Counted from the stretch's first letter, positions 9,191 through 16,980 are shown. The stretch is 64,000 nt of DNA from Candidatus Bathyarchaeota archaeon (GCA_026014545.1 JAOZIH010000001.1:124001-188000); one strand, 5' to 3'. The notes: generated by a model not told the origin, from the sequence alone. Made by a program: numbers and translations.

Positions 9191-10903
9191 TTAGCCGAAG
9201 CTTACAAGCGAAGGCAGAATCTTCGCCGCCAACAAGGCAATTACAACCAGTATTGAAGCGTGCTTGAAGCCGGCGGCAACTGACTCCTCGCTGATTTTTC
9301 CAGCAACCAAGCCGATTAGGTAGCTGTGGAAGATGACTGAGGTTAGGAAGATGGTTTTCATGCCGCTGAAGTCTTTCGGCGCGCTTGTCGGCGATACTGT
9401 TCCAGCCACGCCTAGCGTGCCCGTGGTGAAGCTTAGCATCATAATTGTTGTGGCGACAAGCAGGAGCGAGGCGATGTAGGGCATCATGATGTAGGGGCGA
9501 ACAGCCATTTTCTTCTCCTTCTCAACCTCCTGTGTTAAACTGTTAAACCGTGCAAGCGACTCAATCATGGCTATGGTGCCGCCGCCCACGTCGATGGTTT
9601 CAACGAGAAGGAACATGACCAGCTGCGCCATCCAGCTCTTGGTGCGCGTGACAAATTGCATAATCACCTTTTTAACGGGTATACCCCAAGAAATCTCAGA
9701 GCTAATTTTGCGTAGCTCTTTAGTGAAGATGCCGTAGTCACGTTTAGACAAGCTTTCAATGCACTTCTCGGGCGACAAGCCTGTCTTCCGCACTTCAGTT
9801 AAGTCCCGCAGGAAGCTAGTGATACCCTGCTCCATACCTGCTTTTTCTTTCGCTAGTTTTATGTGCACAATCGCGGGGGGAAATGTTGCAACAGCTAAGG
9901 CTACGGCTATGGCCACAGGCAAATCAATTATCTCTGTGAGAGAGCTGAATAGGGGAAGAGGCACTAAACCCATGAAGTTTGTTAACAGCAGGAACAGGAC
10001 GATGCCGACTGCGCCGCAAATGCCATACACCTTATAGGGGCGCATGTCAATGACAGGGGTCTTCGGCTGCATGCTATGCGCCAAATAGATGAACATGAGC
10101 GACAGCAGAGGCGTGAAGAGATAAGTGTACAATATTATGCCCGAGGTTAAGGATACGCCAGTGCTGTAGATTGCGTCTACGCTGAATAGGATGTAGAAGC
10201 ACAGCGACATCATAACCATCACGATAATAAAGGTTTCCAGAAGCATGCCGAGACGCTCAGCCGCAGCCTTCACACGCAAAGCGCGGGTTTTGAAGATTTC
10301 TTCTGCTTTGCGCTCGAGGAAGTGCCCGATGTCTCCGCCGATAATAACCGTTGAGGCGTAGCCTGAAAGAAAATCTCTGAATACATCCAGCGGGTTCTTT
10401 TTCGAAGCCTGCTCCAACGCAGTCAGCGGGTCAATGCCGAATATTTCCACGTCTTTTATTACTTCTCTTGCTTCTCTGCGCATGGCAGGCAGCAATTCAA
10501 CTTCTGAGAGACGTTTAAAGCTGGTGTAGGGCGCAATGCCGCCCGAAGCCATAACGCTGATGTAGGCTGCCGCGAAGGGCATCTCGCGCTCTAAACCAGA
10601 AGCTCGGTCACTGGCTTTTGACAGAGGCGCTGCTAGGAAACCGGCCATGACATAGAAGGGAAGCGGCACAAGGAACAGTAAGGGTAGAAAACCGAATATT
10701 AGGAGGAGAATTGCGGCGATTACGGTTACCGGAATCGTTAACATCGCAACAAATAACATTAGGGATATGTAGGTTTCAGGGTAGATTTTGATCATAGCCT
10801 TTTCTAAGCTGTGCTTGCAGTTATAGACGCGCTTCAAGAAGAAGGGTGCTATGCCGCCGAAGAGGCGAAATGACCAACCCTCAAGAGTTTCGAGAAGCGG
10901 CAA
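9191..10903 (-). CDS. type IV pilus assembly platform protein (TadC/FlaJ/GspF family)
   Basis: Integral membrane platform that couples the secretion ATPase to pilin insertion. Its 570 residues contain two type II secretion F domains: a first cytoplasmic domain around residues 95-215 and a second around 365-470, each followed by hydrophobic helices. Archaeal FlaJ/TadC proteins have this duplicated arrangement. The TTG start at 10903 lies inside the end of the ATPase gene (23-base overlap), showing translational coupling with its partner. Seven or more hydrophobic segments are visible. Genes downstream encode the pilins it would handle. Confidence 0.88.
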   Translation of the reverse strand: MPLLETLEGWSFRLFGGIAPFFLKRVYNCKHSLEKAMIKIYPETYISLMLFVAMLTIPVTVIAAILLLIFGFLPLLFLVPLPFYVMAGFLAAPLSKASDRASGLEREMPFAAAYISVMASGGIAPYTSFKRLSEVELLPAMRREAREVIKDVEIFGIDPLTALEQASKKNPLDVFRDFLSGYASTVIIGGDIGHFLERKAEEIFKTRALRVKAAAERLGMLLETFIIVMVMMSLCFYILFSVDAIYSTGVSLTSGIILYTYLFTPLLSLMFIYLAHSMQPKTPVIDMRPYKVYGICGAVGIVLFLLLTNFMGLVPLPLFSSLTEIIDLPVAIAVALAVATFPPAIVHIKLAKEKAGMEQGITSFLRDLTEVRKTGLSPEKCIESLSKRDYGIFTKELRKISSEISWGIPVKKVIMQFVTRTKSWMAQLVMFLLVETIDVGGGTIAMIESLARFNSLTQEVEKEKKMAVRPYIMMPYIASLLLVATTIMMLSFTTGTLGVAGTVSPTSAPKDFSGMKTIFLTSVIFHSYLIGLVAGKISEESVAAGFKHASILVVIALLAAKILPSLVSFG

Positions 10904-12512
10904 CTGCTTTTACCTCCTCCCCTGCAAGTATTTTATCATAAATTTGCTTTGGTCGCGCATAATATTCTGCAATTATGGCGGCTACGTCCTTGTAGCTACG
11001 TATGTTCCGCTCTCGCATCCAATGCAAGACGTTTTTACGCCTTTCAAGTTCTTCAAGAAGCGTTTCCTTGGATATTCCTTGGCGCTCTGCAATGGACGAT
11101 AGCAATGTGCTTTCATCGAAATCGATTACATGCAAGTCTTTCGCTGGGTTCCACTTGCATGGAGCACGGTATTTTTCGTAATCTTCAATTTCGTTTACTG
11201 TAATAACTCGTCTGAAAGCCTTTCTTTCGTTGTTTTTGATGAGGTGAACGCGACGCACAGAGAGCACAATGTTCATCAGCGGGATGTACGCAGGAGAAAT
11301 GTCCATAGGCTTCTGTGTTAGACGCTTAACGGCTGAGTCCAGGTTTTCCGCGTGCATTGTGCACATGCCACCGTGGCCTGTGGCTAAAGCCTGGAAGAGC
11401 ACGTATGCTTCTTGGCCTCTTACCTCGCCTACGATCATGATGTCGGGGCGGTGCCGCATTGAAGTCTTCACAAGGTCAAATAAGGTGACTTCGCCAACGC
11501 CGCTTCCGCCTAAGCCGTAACTTTGGCGCGCGATAAGTGAAACCCAGTTTTCATGGGGCAGGTTAAGTTCGGCGGTTTCTTCGATTGTGATTATTTTGCT
11601 GCCTGGCTTTATTAGGCATGCCAGCGCGTTTAAGGCGGTTGTTTTGCCTGCGGCGGTTCCGCCTAAAACCATTATTGAGGCTCTGCTTTCGAGGCATATC
11701 CAGAAGTAAGCAGCCATTTCCTCGGAGAACGTGCCGATGTTTATTAGGTCTATGATTGAGTAGGGGTCTTCCCTGAATTTTCTGATCGTGAACGCGGTGC
11801 CGAAGGGTGTGATTTCGCGCCTGTAAGCGACTGCAAGGCGGTGTTTGCCTGGTAGCGAGGCGTCTACTATTGGGAAGGCTGAGCTTACGTGTTTGCCGGC
11901 CATGTGCACAAGCTTGACGACGAGGTTGTCGAGTGTTTCGTCGTCTGGGAATTGGAGGTTTGTTTCGATGCTTTCGTAGTTGCGGTGCCATACGTAAACG
12001 GGCTTGTTTACTCCATCGCATGAAATATCTTCGATGTTTGGGTCTCTCATCAGGGGGTCGATTTTTCCGAAGCCGACGAGGTCTCTTTCTGCGTGGTAGA
12101 GAATCTTGTACCATGAGACGTCAGGAAGCCAGCCGAGGCTGATGCGGTATTTGTCGACTATTTTTTTGGCTTCTTCGGCGAAGAATTTTCTTGGGTCGAG
12201 TATTTCCTCTTTTGGTGATTCTATTTCGGCGAGTAGGATTTCTAGGATGCGGTCGTAAACGCCTTTCTCAAGCTGGTCGAGTTGCAACTCGTCGAGGATG
12301 TATTTGTACTCGCCTGTTTTTGGGTTTTGAACTATTACAACATGTGCAAAGGGCTCGTATAAGGGGTATTTGTCAACTACTTTGAGCCCTCTGGGTATGG
12401 GTTTTGGTGGAGGTGGTGGAATTGGAAGTTGTTTCTCTTTTTTCTTTAAGCTTATGTTTATTTTGATTTTTTTCAAGCTGGTGAGTGGTGATTTGAAGTG
12501 TAAAGTGGGCAT
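10881..12512 (-). CDS. type II/IV secretion (pilus assembly) ATPase, TadA/FlaI/GspE family
   Basis: Cytoplasmic hexameric motor ATPase that powers pilus assembly. Walker A is GGTAAGKTT at residues 284-292, Asp box around IEETAEL (310-316), Walker B DIMIVGEVR (357-365) and the His box with HGGMCTMHAE (380-389). The N-terminal 45 residues are basic and then proline-rich (PPPPPKPIP), probably a linker. The ATG at 12512 is preceded by AAGGAG, a good Shine-Dalgarno site, and a TATA-like AATATTTAAT further upstream. It is the first gene of the pilus operon; a dyad element sits just upstream of the TATA box. Confidence 0.92.
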   Translation of the reverse strand: MPTLHFKSPLTSLKKIKINISLKKKEKQLPIPPPPPKPIPRGLKVVDKYPLYEPFAHVVIVQNPKTGEYKYILDELQLDQLEKGVYDRILEILLAEIESPKEEILDPRKFFAEEAKKIVDKYRISLGWLPDVSWYKILYHAERDLVGFGKIDPLMRDPNIEDISCDGVNKPVYVWHRNYESIETNLQFPDDETLDNLVVKLVHMAGKHVSSAFPIVDASLPGKHRLAVAYRREITPFGTAFTIRKFREDPYSIIDLINIGTFSEEMAAYFWICLESRASIMVLGGTAAGKTTALNALACLIKPGSKIITIEETAELNLPHENWVSLIARQSYGLGGSGVGEVTLFDLVKTSMRHRPDIMIVGEVRGQEAYVLFQALATGHGGMCTMHAENLDSAVKRLTQKPMDISPAYIPLMNIVLSVRRVHLIKNNERKAFRRVITVNEIEDYEKYRAPCKWNPAKDLHVIDFDESTLLSSIAERQGISKETLLEELERRKNVLHWMRERNIRSYKDVAAIIAEYYARPKQIYDKILAGEEVKAVAASRNS

Positions 12513-12552
12513 TTTGTGTCTCCTTATGTAGGATGGAAAGCACGTTCTATTA

Positions 12553-12602
12553 AATATTGTGTCTTAACAGACAATATTGTAAACATGTTAAACACAAATA
12601 CA
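12553..12602. promoter_or_regulatory. dyad-containing promoter element of the pilus operon
   Basis: Outer arms AATATTG (12553-12559) and CAATATT (12572-12578) flank inner arms TGTCT (12560-12564) and AGACA (12569-12573) around a TAAC centre; ACAATATTGT at 12571-12580 is itself a palindrome. The dyad overlaps the region just upstream of the minus-strand TATA box of the secretion ATPase, a usual place for an archaeal regulator. The stretch 12569-12602 matches 62440-62472 at 28 of 33 aligned positions with one gap, counted by eye. Confidence 0.5.
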
Positions 12603-12763
12603 GATCCACAATAAAGACCGCACCTAACAACTCATTAAACATTACTAAACTAACAAACCTGCCACAACAACTATAAGAAGCCAAAACAAAACTAAACCTA
12701 CTTTAGTCAGAAGACTTAGAAACACGCGGATACAGTAAAAAAAAGAAAAACGCTAATACTTCA
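12603..12763. other. G-poor intergenic stretch between pilus operon and ferredoxin gene
   Basis: No open frame of note. On the plus strand the first 120 bases contain very few G (about 8) but many C and A, unlike the coding DNA on either side. It lies between the pilus operon's promoter and the 3' end of the ferredoxin gene. No clear terminator hairpin seen. Confidence 0.4.
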
Positions 12764-13051
12764 CTACTTTTTAGTCTTCTTCAACGCCTGAATTATCTTT
12801 CGAGTCTCTTCTTCTGAGGGATGACTAATAGCGCCAACAGGGCATATTTCCTCGCAGCCACGGCAGAACACTACACAGTTGTACGGGTTTTTTACTATGG
12901 TTCGCCTTTTCCCGTCTTTTTCTTCAAAGTCAAAGGCGCGATTGTGACAAAACTCTACGCACTTGCCGCAAGTAATGCATTTCTCATAATCAATTATTGG
13001 ATACCAAGGTATCTTTCCGCGTGGAATCCCTTCGTAGGTTTCTTCCAACAT
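12764..13051 (-). CDS. 2[4Fe-4S] ferredoxin-type protein
   Basis: Small electron-transfer protein of 95 residues with two cluster motifs: CITCGKCVEFC (C-x2-C-x2-C-x3-C) and CVVFCRGCEEICP (C-x3-C-x2-C-x3-C-P). The spacer between them is longer than in clostridial ferredoxin. The ATG at 13051 is preceded by GGAGG at about 11 bases. It is divergently arranged to an ArsR gene, and both promoters have TATTTAAAT boxes, so the ferredoxin may be under the same metalloregulator and might donate electrons to an arsenic or redox enzyme; that partner is not identified. Confidence 0.85.
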   Translation of the reverse strand: MLEETYEGIPRGKIPWYPIIDYEKCITCGKCVEFCHNRAFDFEEKDGKRRTIVKNPYNCVVFCRGCEEICPVGAISHPSEEETRKIIQALKKTKK

Positions 13052-13087
13052 TTTTTAGTCGCCTCCATTAGTTTTCAAAACCAGAGA

Positions 13088-13190
13088 CGATAACAATATT
13101 TAAATTTTGCTATTATTTTCTATAGGAAAATATGGAAGAAGAGGCATAGAAAGGTCGCAGCATATAACAATATTTAAATATTCATTTCAC
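13088..13190. promoter_or_regulatory. divergent promoter region, ferredoxin / ArsR-1
   Basis: Two TATA-type elements face outward. ATATTTAAATTTT near 13096-13108 serves the minus-strand ferredoxin, and AATATTTAAATATT at 13169-13182 is a perfect 14-base palindrome whose centre is 28 bases from the ArsR ATG at 13204, so ArsR-1 is probably leaderless. A dimeric ArsR protein could bind the palindrome and block TBP; this is inference from its symmetry and position. Confidence 0.5.
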
Positions 13191-13203
13191 CTATTTTCGG
13201 CTG

Positions 13204-13527
13204 ATGCCTTCACAAATAAGCAATACAAACAAATTTAAGGCCAAAATTTTCAAGGCACTGTCAGATCCTGTACGCTTGAGCATACTGGAGTTTTTACGCG
13301 ACGGCGAGAAATGCGTGTGCGAAATCATCCCCCATGTCAAGCAGATACAGCCCGTAGTTTCCCGGCACTTGAAAATCCTCAAAGAGACAGGCATAGTCAT
13401 TGATCGAAAAGAAGGCAACAGAAGGTTATACTCAATAACCGACCCACAGATATTTCGAGTTATCGATGGATTAACACCCGAGCTCGTCAATGAGTTCACA
13501 AAGAAGATAATTGAACAAATCGCCTAA
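13204..13527 (+). CDS. ArsR-family metalloregulator 1
   Basis: A winged-helix repressor of 107 residues. Motif EKCVCEI (around residues 36-42) matches the ELCVCDL metal-binding box of ArsR/SmtB proteins, where the Cys pair binds As(III) or Sb(III) at the start of the recognition helix. The HTH follows (QPVVSRHLKILKETGIV) with a beta-hairpin wing containing RKEGNRRLY. It is followed without any gap by a small Cys-rich gene. Likely autoregulated through the palindromic TATA region just upstream and releasing DNA on binding arsenite. Confidence 0.9.
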   Translation: MPSQISNTNKFKAKIFKALSDPVRLSILEFLRDGEKCVCEIIPHVKQIQPVVSRHLKILKETGIVIDRKEGNRRLYSITDPQIFRVIDGLTPELVNEFTKKIIEQIA

Positions 13528-13722
13528 ATGAGAAGGCAAGCAGTAAAAGGTTGTGCAGTCGTGGATTATCCCGCATGTGAAGGCAAAACATGTATACATT
13601 GGGAAAATGGACGGTGCACCATAAAAAACCCCGAAAAAGAAAACGGTGCCTGCTTGCATTATGAAGATACAATGGACGCACTTAGACTGAAGGCAGACCC
13701 ACTAAAAGGTTCATTTGGCTGA
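13528..13722 (+). CDS. small cysteine-rich protein next to ArsR
   Basis: A protein of 64 residues with five cysteines (GCAVVDYPACEGKTCIH, then GRC and GAC). The ATG follows the ArsR TAA directly, so the two are co-translated. No family recognised; the spacing C-x7-C-x4-C-x7-C-x12-C is compatible with a metal-binding domain. A role in sensing, buffering or delivering arsenic or another soft metal is inferred only from its position and cysteine content. Confidence 0.65.
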   Translation: MRRQAVKGCAVVDYPACEGKTCIHWENGRCTIKNPEKENGACLHYEDTMDALRLKADPLKGSFG

Positions 13723-13746
13723 GTGCAAGCTATACTATGATGCGAA

Positions 13747-13923
13747 TTAGCCGTCACCACAAGCTAAACCGCTCATCGCTTCCACGTATTTCTGCGCATC
13801 TTCAATTGTTTTAAACGGGCCATAAACGAAGTCGTACTGTGGGTGGCTTTCTTTCGTAGGCGAGGTTTCTGACTTAAAAATTTCAGGTTTTGCCTTTTCT
13901 TTTATTCCTACGTAAACGTCCAT
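13747..13923 (-). CDS. 58-residue conserved-looking small protein
   Basis: Minus-strand frame with ATG at 13923, GGGAG about 10 bases upstream, and TAA at 13747-13749. The peptide starts MDVYVGIKEKAKPEIFKSE and includes SHPQYDFVYGPFKTIEDA, a pattern that reads as a compact alpha/beta protein, ending LACGDG. A TATA-like TTTATATTT (about 13953-13962) lies upstream, divergent from ArsR-2. Well-formed start signals and codon use argue it is real. Function unknown. Confidence 0.65.
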   Translation of the reverse strand: MDVYVGIKEKAKPEIFKSETSPTKESHPQYDFVYGPFKTIEDAQKYVEAMSGLACGDG

Positions 13924-13947
13924 CTGGCTTTGCTCCCTTTTGTTGGT

Positions 13948-13985
13948 GATTCAAAAATATAAACAATGTATTTAAATATGTTGTT
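13948..13985. promoter_or_regulatory. divergent promoter / probable ArsR-2 operator
   Basis: The sequence CAA-tg-TATTTAAATA-tg-TTG at 13964-13983 is palindromic except for the two tg pairs. Its central TATA lies 27 bases upstream of the ATG at 14000, giving a leaderless ArsR-2 transcript. The overlap of a dyad with the TATA box suggests repression by competition with TBP. A minus-strand TTTATATTT box at the left end serves the 58-residue gene. Confidence 0.5.
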
Positions 13986-13999
13986 AATAATTGATGCTT

Positions 14000-14392
14000 A
14001 TGAACGTTTCAAAAATTAACAAGAGATTAAGTCGATTGACGGAAACGGGAAGCTGCTCTTTTGAGAAGGCATCCGAGTATGCGGCTGAGTTGAAAGCGTT
14101 GGCGAATAAAGAAATGAGCATAGAAGAGGCAGAGGTTAAAAGTAAATTCTTTAAGGCTCTTGCTGACCCAACAAGATTGCGAATCCTTGGGTTGCTGCAA
14201 GCACGGGAGATGTGTGTTTGCGAGGTTATGGTGGCGCTGGAGTTGACGCAGCCCACAGCGTCTCATCACCTGGGAATTTTGGAAAACGTGGGTCTTGTAA
14301 AGAAAAGAAAAGAAGGAAAATGGGTCTTCTATAGCCTAGCGGGCTCGAAACAATTTGCGGCTATACTTGATGTGGCACTCAAGATAATGTAG
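14000..14392 (+). CDS. ArsR-family metalloregulator 2 with N-terminal extension
   Basis: A protein of 130 residues. The N-terminal 45 residues are a helical, charged extension not found in minimal ArsR proteins; the winged helix begins at SKFFKALADPTRLRILGLL and carries EMCVCEV, the As(III)-type Cys pair, followed by the recognition helix QPTASHHLGILENVGLV and wing KRKEGKWVFYS. I use the ATG at 14000 because the TATA box is 27 bases upstream; a TTG/ATG at 13991/13994 would start before the expected transcript. It probably controls the stress-protein and ACR3 genes that follow. Confidence 0.9.
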   Translation: MNVSKINKRLSRLTETGSCSFEKASEYAAELKALANKEMSIEEAEVKSKFFKALADPTRLRILGLLQAREMCVCEVMVALELTQPTASHHLGILENVGLVKKRKEGKWVFYSLAGSKQFAAILDVALKIM

Positions 14393-14393
14393 C

Positions 14394-14437
14394 AATAAAT
14401 TTAAATATTTCAATATATCTGCTCTTTAGCTTAAGGT
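14394..14437 (+). promoter_or_regulatory. promoter and ribosome site of the USP/ACR3 unit
   Basis: AATAAATTTAAATATTT at 14394-14410 is the TATA region, and AAGGTG at 14432-14437 is a Shine-Dalgarno sequence 9 bases before the TTG at 14447. The TATA core is similar to the arsR promoters, pointing to shared ArsR control. Confidence 0.45.
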
Positions 14438-14446
14438 GTAACAATC

Positions 14447-14835
14447 TTGGAAAAAATACTAGTAGGCATAGACGGATCAGAATACGCAAAAAAAGCGTTA
14501 AAAGAAGCCATCAAGCTTGCAAAAAAAAATTTGAATCAACACTCACGGTCGTCAACGTTTTTCACCCAGCACCTACACCTTCTGCTCATGAGTTTAGCCA
14601 CAAAATTCTCGAAGATGCTAAAGCATTTTTAGAAAGTGAGAAAGTGAAGTATGAACTTGTGTCGGTTACGGGAACTGATCCCGCAAAGGCTATTATAGAT
14701 ATGGCTGTGAAAGGCAAATACGATTTAATTGTAATCAGAAGCAGAGGTGTCGGCGCGGTTCATGCCTTAGTTTTAGGAAGCGTTTGCAACCGAATTTCTT
14801 GCGAATCACCCGTAAATGTGTTAATAGTAAAGTAA
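14447..14835 (+). pseudogene. universal stress protein (UspA family), interrupted by a one-base frameshift in an A9 run
   Basis: The first frame encodes MEKILVGIDGSEYAKKALKEAI, the USP N-terminus; a run of nine A at 14521-14529 then shifts translation out of frame. Adding one A restores a continuous protein of 129 residues through to the C-terminal RSRGVGAVHALVLGSV and SPVNVLIVK. USPs bind ATP through G-x2-G-x9-G-S/T; here the first Gly is Arg (RSRG), the rest is intact. The downstream part could otherwise start at GTG 14644. The break is exactly at a slippery homopolymer, so it may be a real mutation, an assembly error, or a site of transcriptional slippage. It lies between ArsR-2 and ACR3. 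Confidence 0.75.
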
Positions 14836-14860
14836 CAGCCAACAGCAAGAGGATGACACT

Positions 14861-15901
14861 TTGACAGAAGAGCAAGCTGTAAAGCACGAAGCATCTCTCG
14901 GCATTTTCGAGAAATACTTAACACTTTGGATAGCTATCTGCATAGTTATCGGCTTACTGCTTGGACGCTTTCTACCACAGTTCGGCCAATTTATGGATTC
15001 GCTCAAGTTTAACAAGCTATCCATTCCCATTGGAATCCTTCTGTTCTTTATGATGTACCCCACAGTCGTCGGTATACGCTTCAGCGACATAAAAAAAGCA
15101 GCACAACATCCGCAGCCTTTACTAGTCACAATAATAGCCAATTGGGTGGTGGCGCCCATCATAATGACTGTCTATGCCAACGTGCTTCTTGCTGGAAATC
15201 CAGAGTATATTGCCGGCGTCATCCTTCTCGGCTTGTCGCCTTGTACAGCCATGGTTATGTGGTGGATGTTCCTAGCTAAGGGCGACATGGCACAGGGCTT
15301 AATTAACACAGCCATCAACGCTCTCCTTATGCTTGCGCTTTACGCGCCGCTTGCAGCCTTCTACCTCGGCGTAAGCAGCATCCCCGTTCCATGGGATCTT
15401 ATCGCAACAAGCGTTCTGATTTTCATAGCGCTACCAGTTGCCGCTGGCGCAATATCAAGAAAAGTCATAATGAGCAAAAAAGGTGAAGAGTGGTTTAACA
15501 ACACATACATTCCAACGCTGGGGAAAATATCCATAGTTGCAATGCTAACCACGCTAATCGTTCTATTCTCATTCCAAGGCGAAATCATCCTTACCAATCC
15601 GCTGTTAGTGGCTTATCTTGCCGCGCCGAACTTGCTTCATTACGCTACAATGGTCGCATGGACCTATCCGCTAGGCTATTTCCTAGGCTGGAAGTACGAG
15701 TCAGCCGTTGACACCATGCTCATAGGCAGCAGCAGCCACTTCGAAGTCGCCATAGCAGTGGCCACAACACTTTACGGGATAAACTCTGGTGCAGCCTTAG
15801 CCACAGTCATTGGTCCGCTGATGGAAGTGCCGCTTATGCTGTCGCTTGTGAAGCTTGGTTTGCGAACCAGAAAATACTTTCCAAGAAAGAAAAAGCAATA
15901 G
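14861..15901 (+). CDS. acr3: ACR3-family arsenite efflux permease
   Basis: Membrane transporter with about ten helices that expels As(OH)3. Family signatures visible: MMYPTVVGIRF (about 64-74), and GLSPCTAMVMWWMFLAKGD with the conserved Cys128 used for arsenite translocation. The start is a TTG at 14861 about 25 bases after the stress-protein stop. Its 346 residues match the family. Coupled with two ArsR genes, it is the export arm of arsenic resistance; the methylation arm (ArsM) is at 30325. Confidence 0.93.
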   Translation: MTEEQAVKHEASLGIFEKYLTLWIAICIVIGLLLGRFLPQFGQFMDSLKFNKLSIPIGILLFFMMYPTVVGIRFSDIKKAAQHPQPLLVTIIANWVVAPIIMTVYANVLLAGNPEYIAGVILLGLSPCTAMVMWWMFLAKGDMAQGLINTAINALLMLALYAPLAAFYLGVSSIPVPWDLIATSVLIFIALPVAAGAISRKVIMSKKGEEWFNNTYIPTLGKISIVAMLTTLIVLFSFQGEIILTNPLLVAYLAAPNLLHYATMVAWTYPLGYFLGWKYESAVDTMLIGSSSHFEVAIAVATTLYGINSGAALATVIGPLMEVPLMLSLVKLGLRTRKYFPRKKKQ

Positions 15902-16083
15902 AAGGCAAGGGGTTATCGGAGTTGTGATAACCATGCCTATAAGGTAGTACGGCACTTTTGCTTTTTTAAAATGTGCATAAAGTTACGTCGAGGTTTGTTT
16001 TGCATGTGGTGAGATATCGGGCTCCAATGATATTCAACAATAAATTTAAATTTGTGAATATGTTTTGTTAATATGCGAATACA

Positions 16084-16227
16084 ATGAACATTAAAAACTC
16101 AGACAAGCCAACAGGTGAAGAATGCGATCACAAATGGGAACCCACGGAAAGAACACATCACGGCAGTCACCTTAAGCTTAAGTGTGCTAAATGCGGAGCA
16201 ACAAAAGAAATCGAACTATTTCCATAG
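16084..16227 (+). CDS. 47-residue zinc-finger-like peptide
   Basis: ATG at 16084, TAG at 16225-16227. The peptide has CDH near residue 14, paired histidines and CAKCG (C34, C37), a plausible Cys/His zinc-binding ribbon. A TATA region AATAAATTTAAATTTG at 16039-16054, closely similar to the stress-protein promoter at 14394, lies upstream, which suggests membership in the arsenic regulon. Function unknown; too short to place in a family with confidence. Confidence 0.6.
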   Translation: MNIKNSDKPTGEECDHKWEPTERTHHGSHLKLKCAKCGATKEIELFP

Positions 16228-16407
16228 TCATTATAAGGTGCTACTTAACTCTAATTAAGCGAAACATTATAGCATCTACAAAAGAGACGAAGCCGAACCG
16301 AGTATTTATCCAGTTGAGTCAAACAAAACGCATAATAGCCATAAGACTGTTATAACGGCAAGGCATTGTGGATAACGCTGGTGCATCTTAATACGGGAAA
16401 GCTTAGC

Positions 16408-16938
16408 ATGTTAGCCTATGACATTCTAATTCCAACATTTATAGCTCTGCTAATCGTTAGCATGGCAATGGCTTCATCGCCAGCTTTGTTAGGCCTCAAG
16501 TATTCTCTGCTAGAAGCAATACTCGTTGTAGGTATCCCTATGCTGCTGGGGCTTATTTGGAATAAATGGGCAGGCGGCGCCACTGGTTTTCTGCTAGGAA
16601 GCCTCTATTCCCTTTACTATGCAGATCAGTTATATGCAACTCAAGGCCACACAGATATTGCACTCGTTGGAAACTTGGCAAGCGCCATGCTTATAGGATA
16701 CATGGCAGGCGCGTTAAACAAGCGTTCAGAAGACTTTCGGAGAATGCTCATCTCAGGAGTAGTAGCCACAACAATAGGTGGAATTTTCCTCTTTGCGATA
16801 ATGCAGCTTTCGCCGTCGAATTTGATAACAGGGGTGGACGGATTTTTGATTACTGTGGCAACACGCACCGCCATGGGAGTTATAATTCCCATAATCGCAA
16901 AAGTTTTCATGTGGTACGGATTCGCCATGCACAAGTGA
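16408..16938 (+). CDS. polytopic membrane protein, possibly transporter S component-like
   Basis: About 176 residues with five or six hydrophobic helices and few charges, including YSLLEAILVVGIPMLLGLIW and a Gly-rich helix GGATGFLLGSLYS. The size and helix count resemble substrate-binding (S) components of ECF transporters, but no signature lets me assign a substrate. I favour ATG 16408 (GGGAA 8 bases upstream) over TTG 16366, since the extra 14 residues look unlike an N-terminus. Alternatively an uncharacterised archaeal membrane family. Confidence 0.6.
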   Translation: MLAYDILIPTFIALLIVSMAMASSPALLGLKYSLLEAILVVGIPMLLGLIWNKWAGGATGFLLGSLYSLYYADQLYATQGHTDIALVGNLASAMLIGYMAGALNKRSEDFRRMLISGVVATTIGGIFLFAIMQLSPSNLITGVDGFLITVATRTAMGVIIPIIAKVFMWYGFAMHK

Positions 16939-16980
16939 ATACATGCAGATGCATTTTCGTCGCGTATGCAACAGCGTGAG

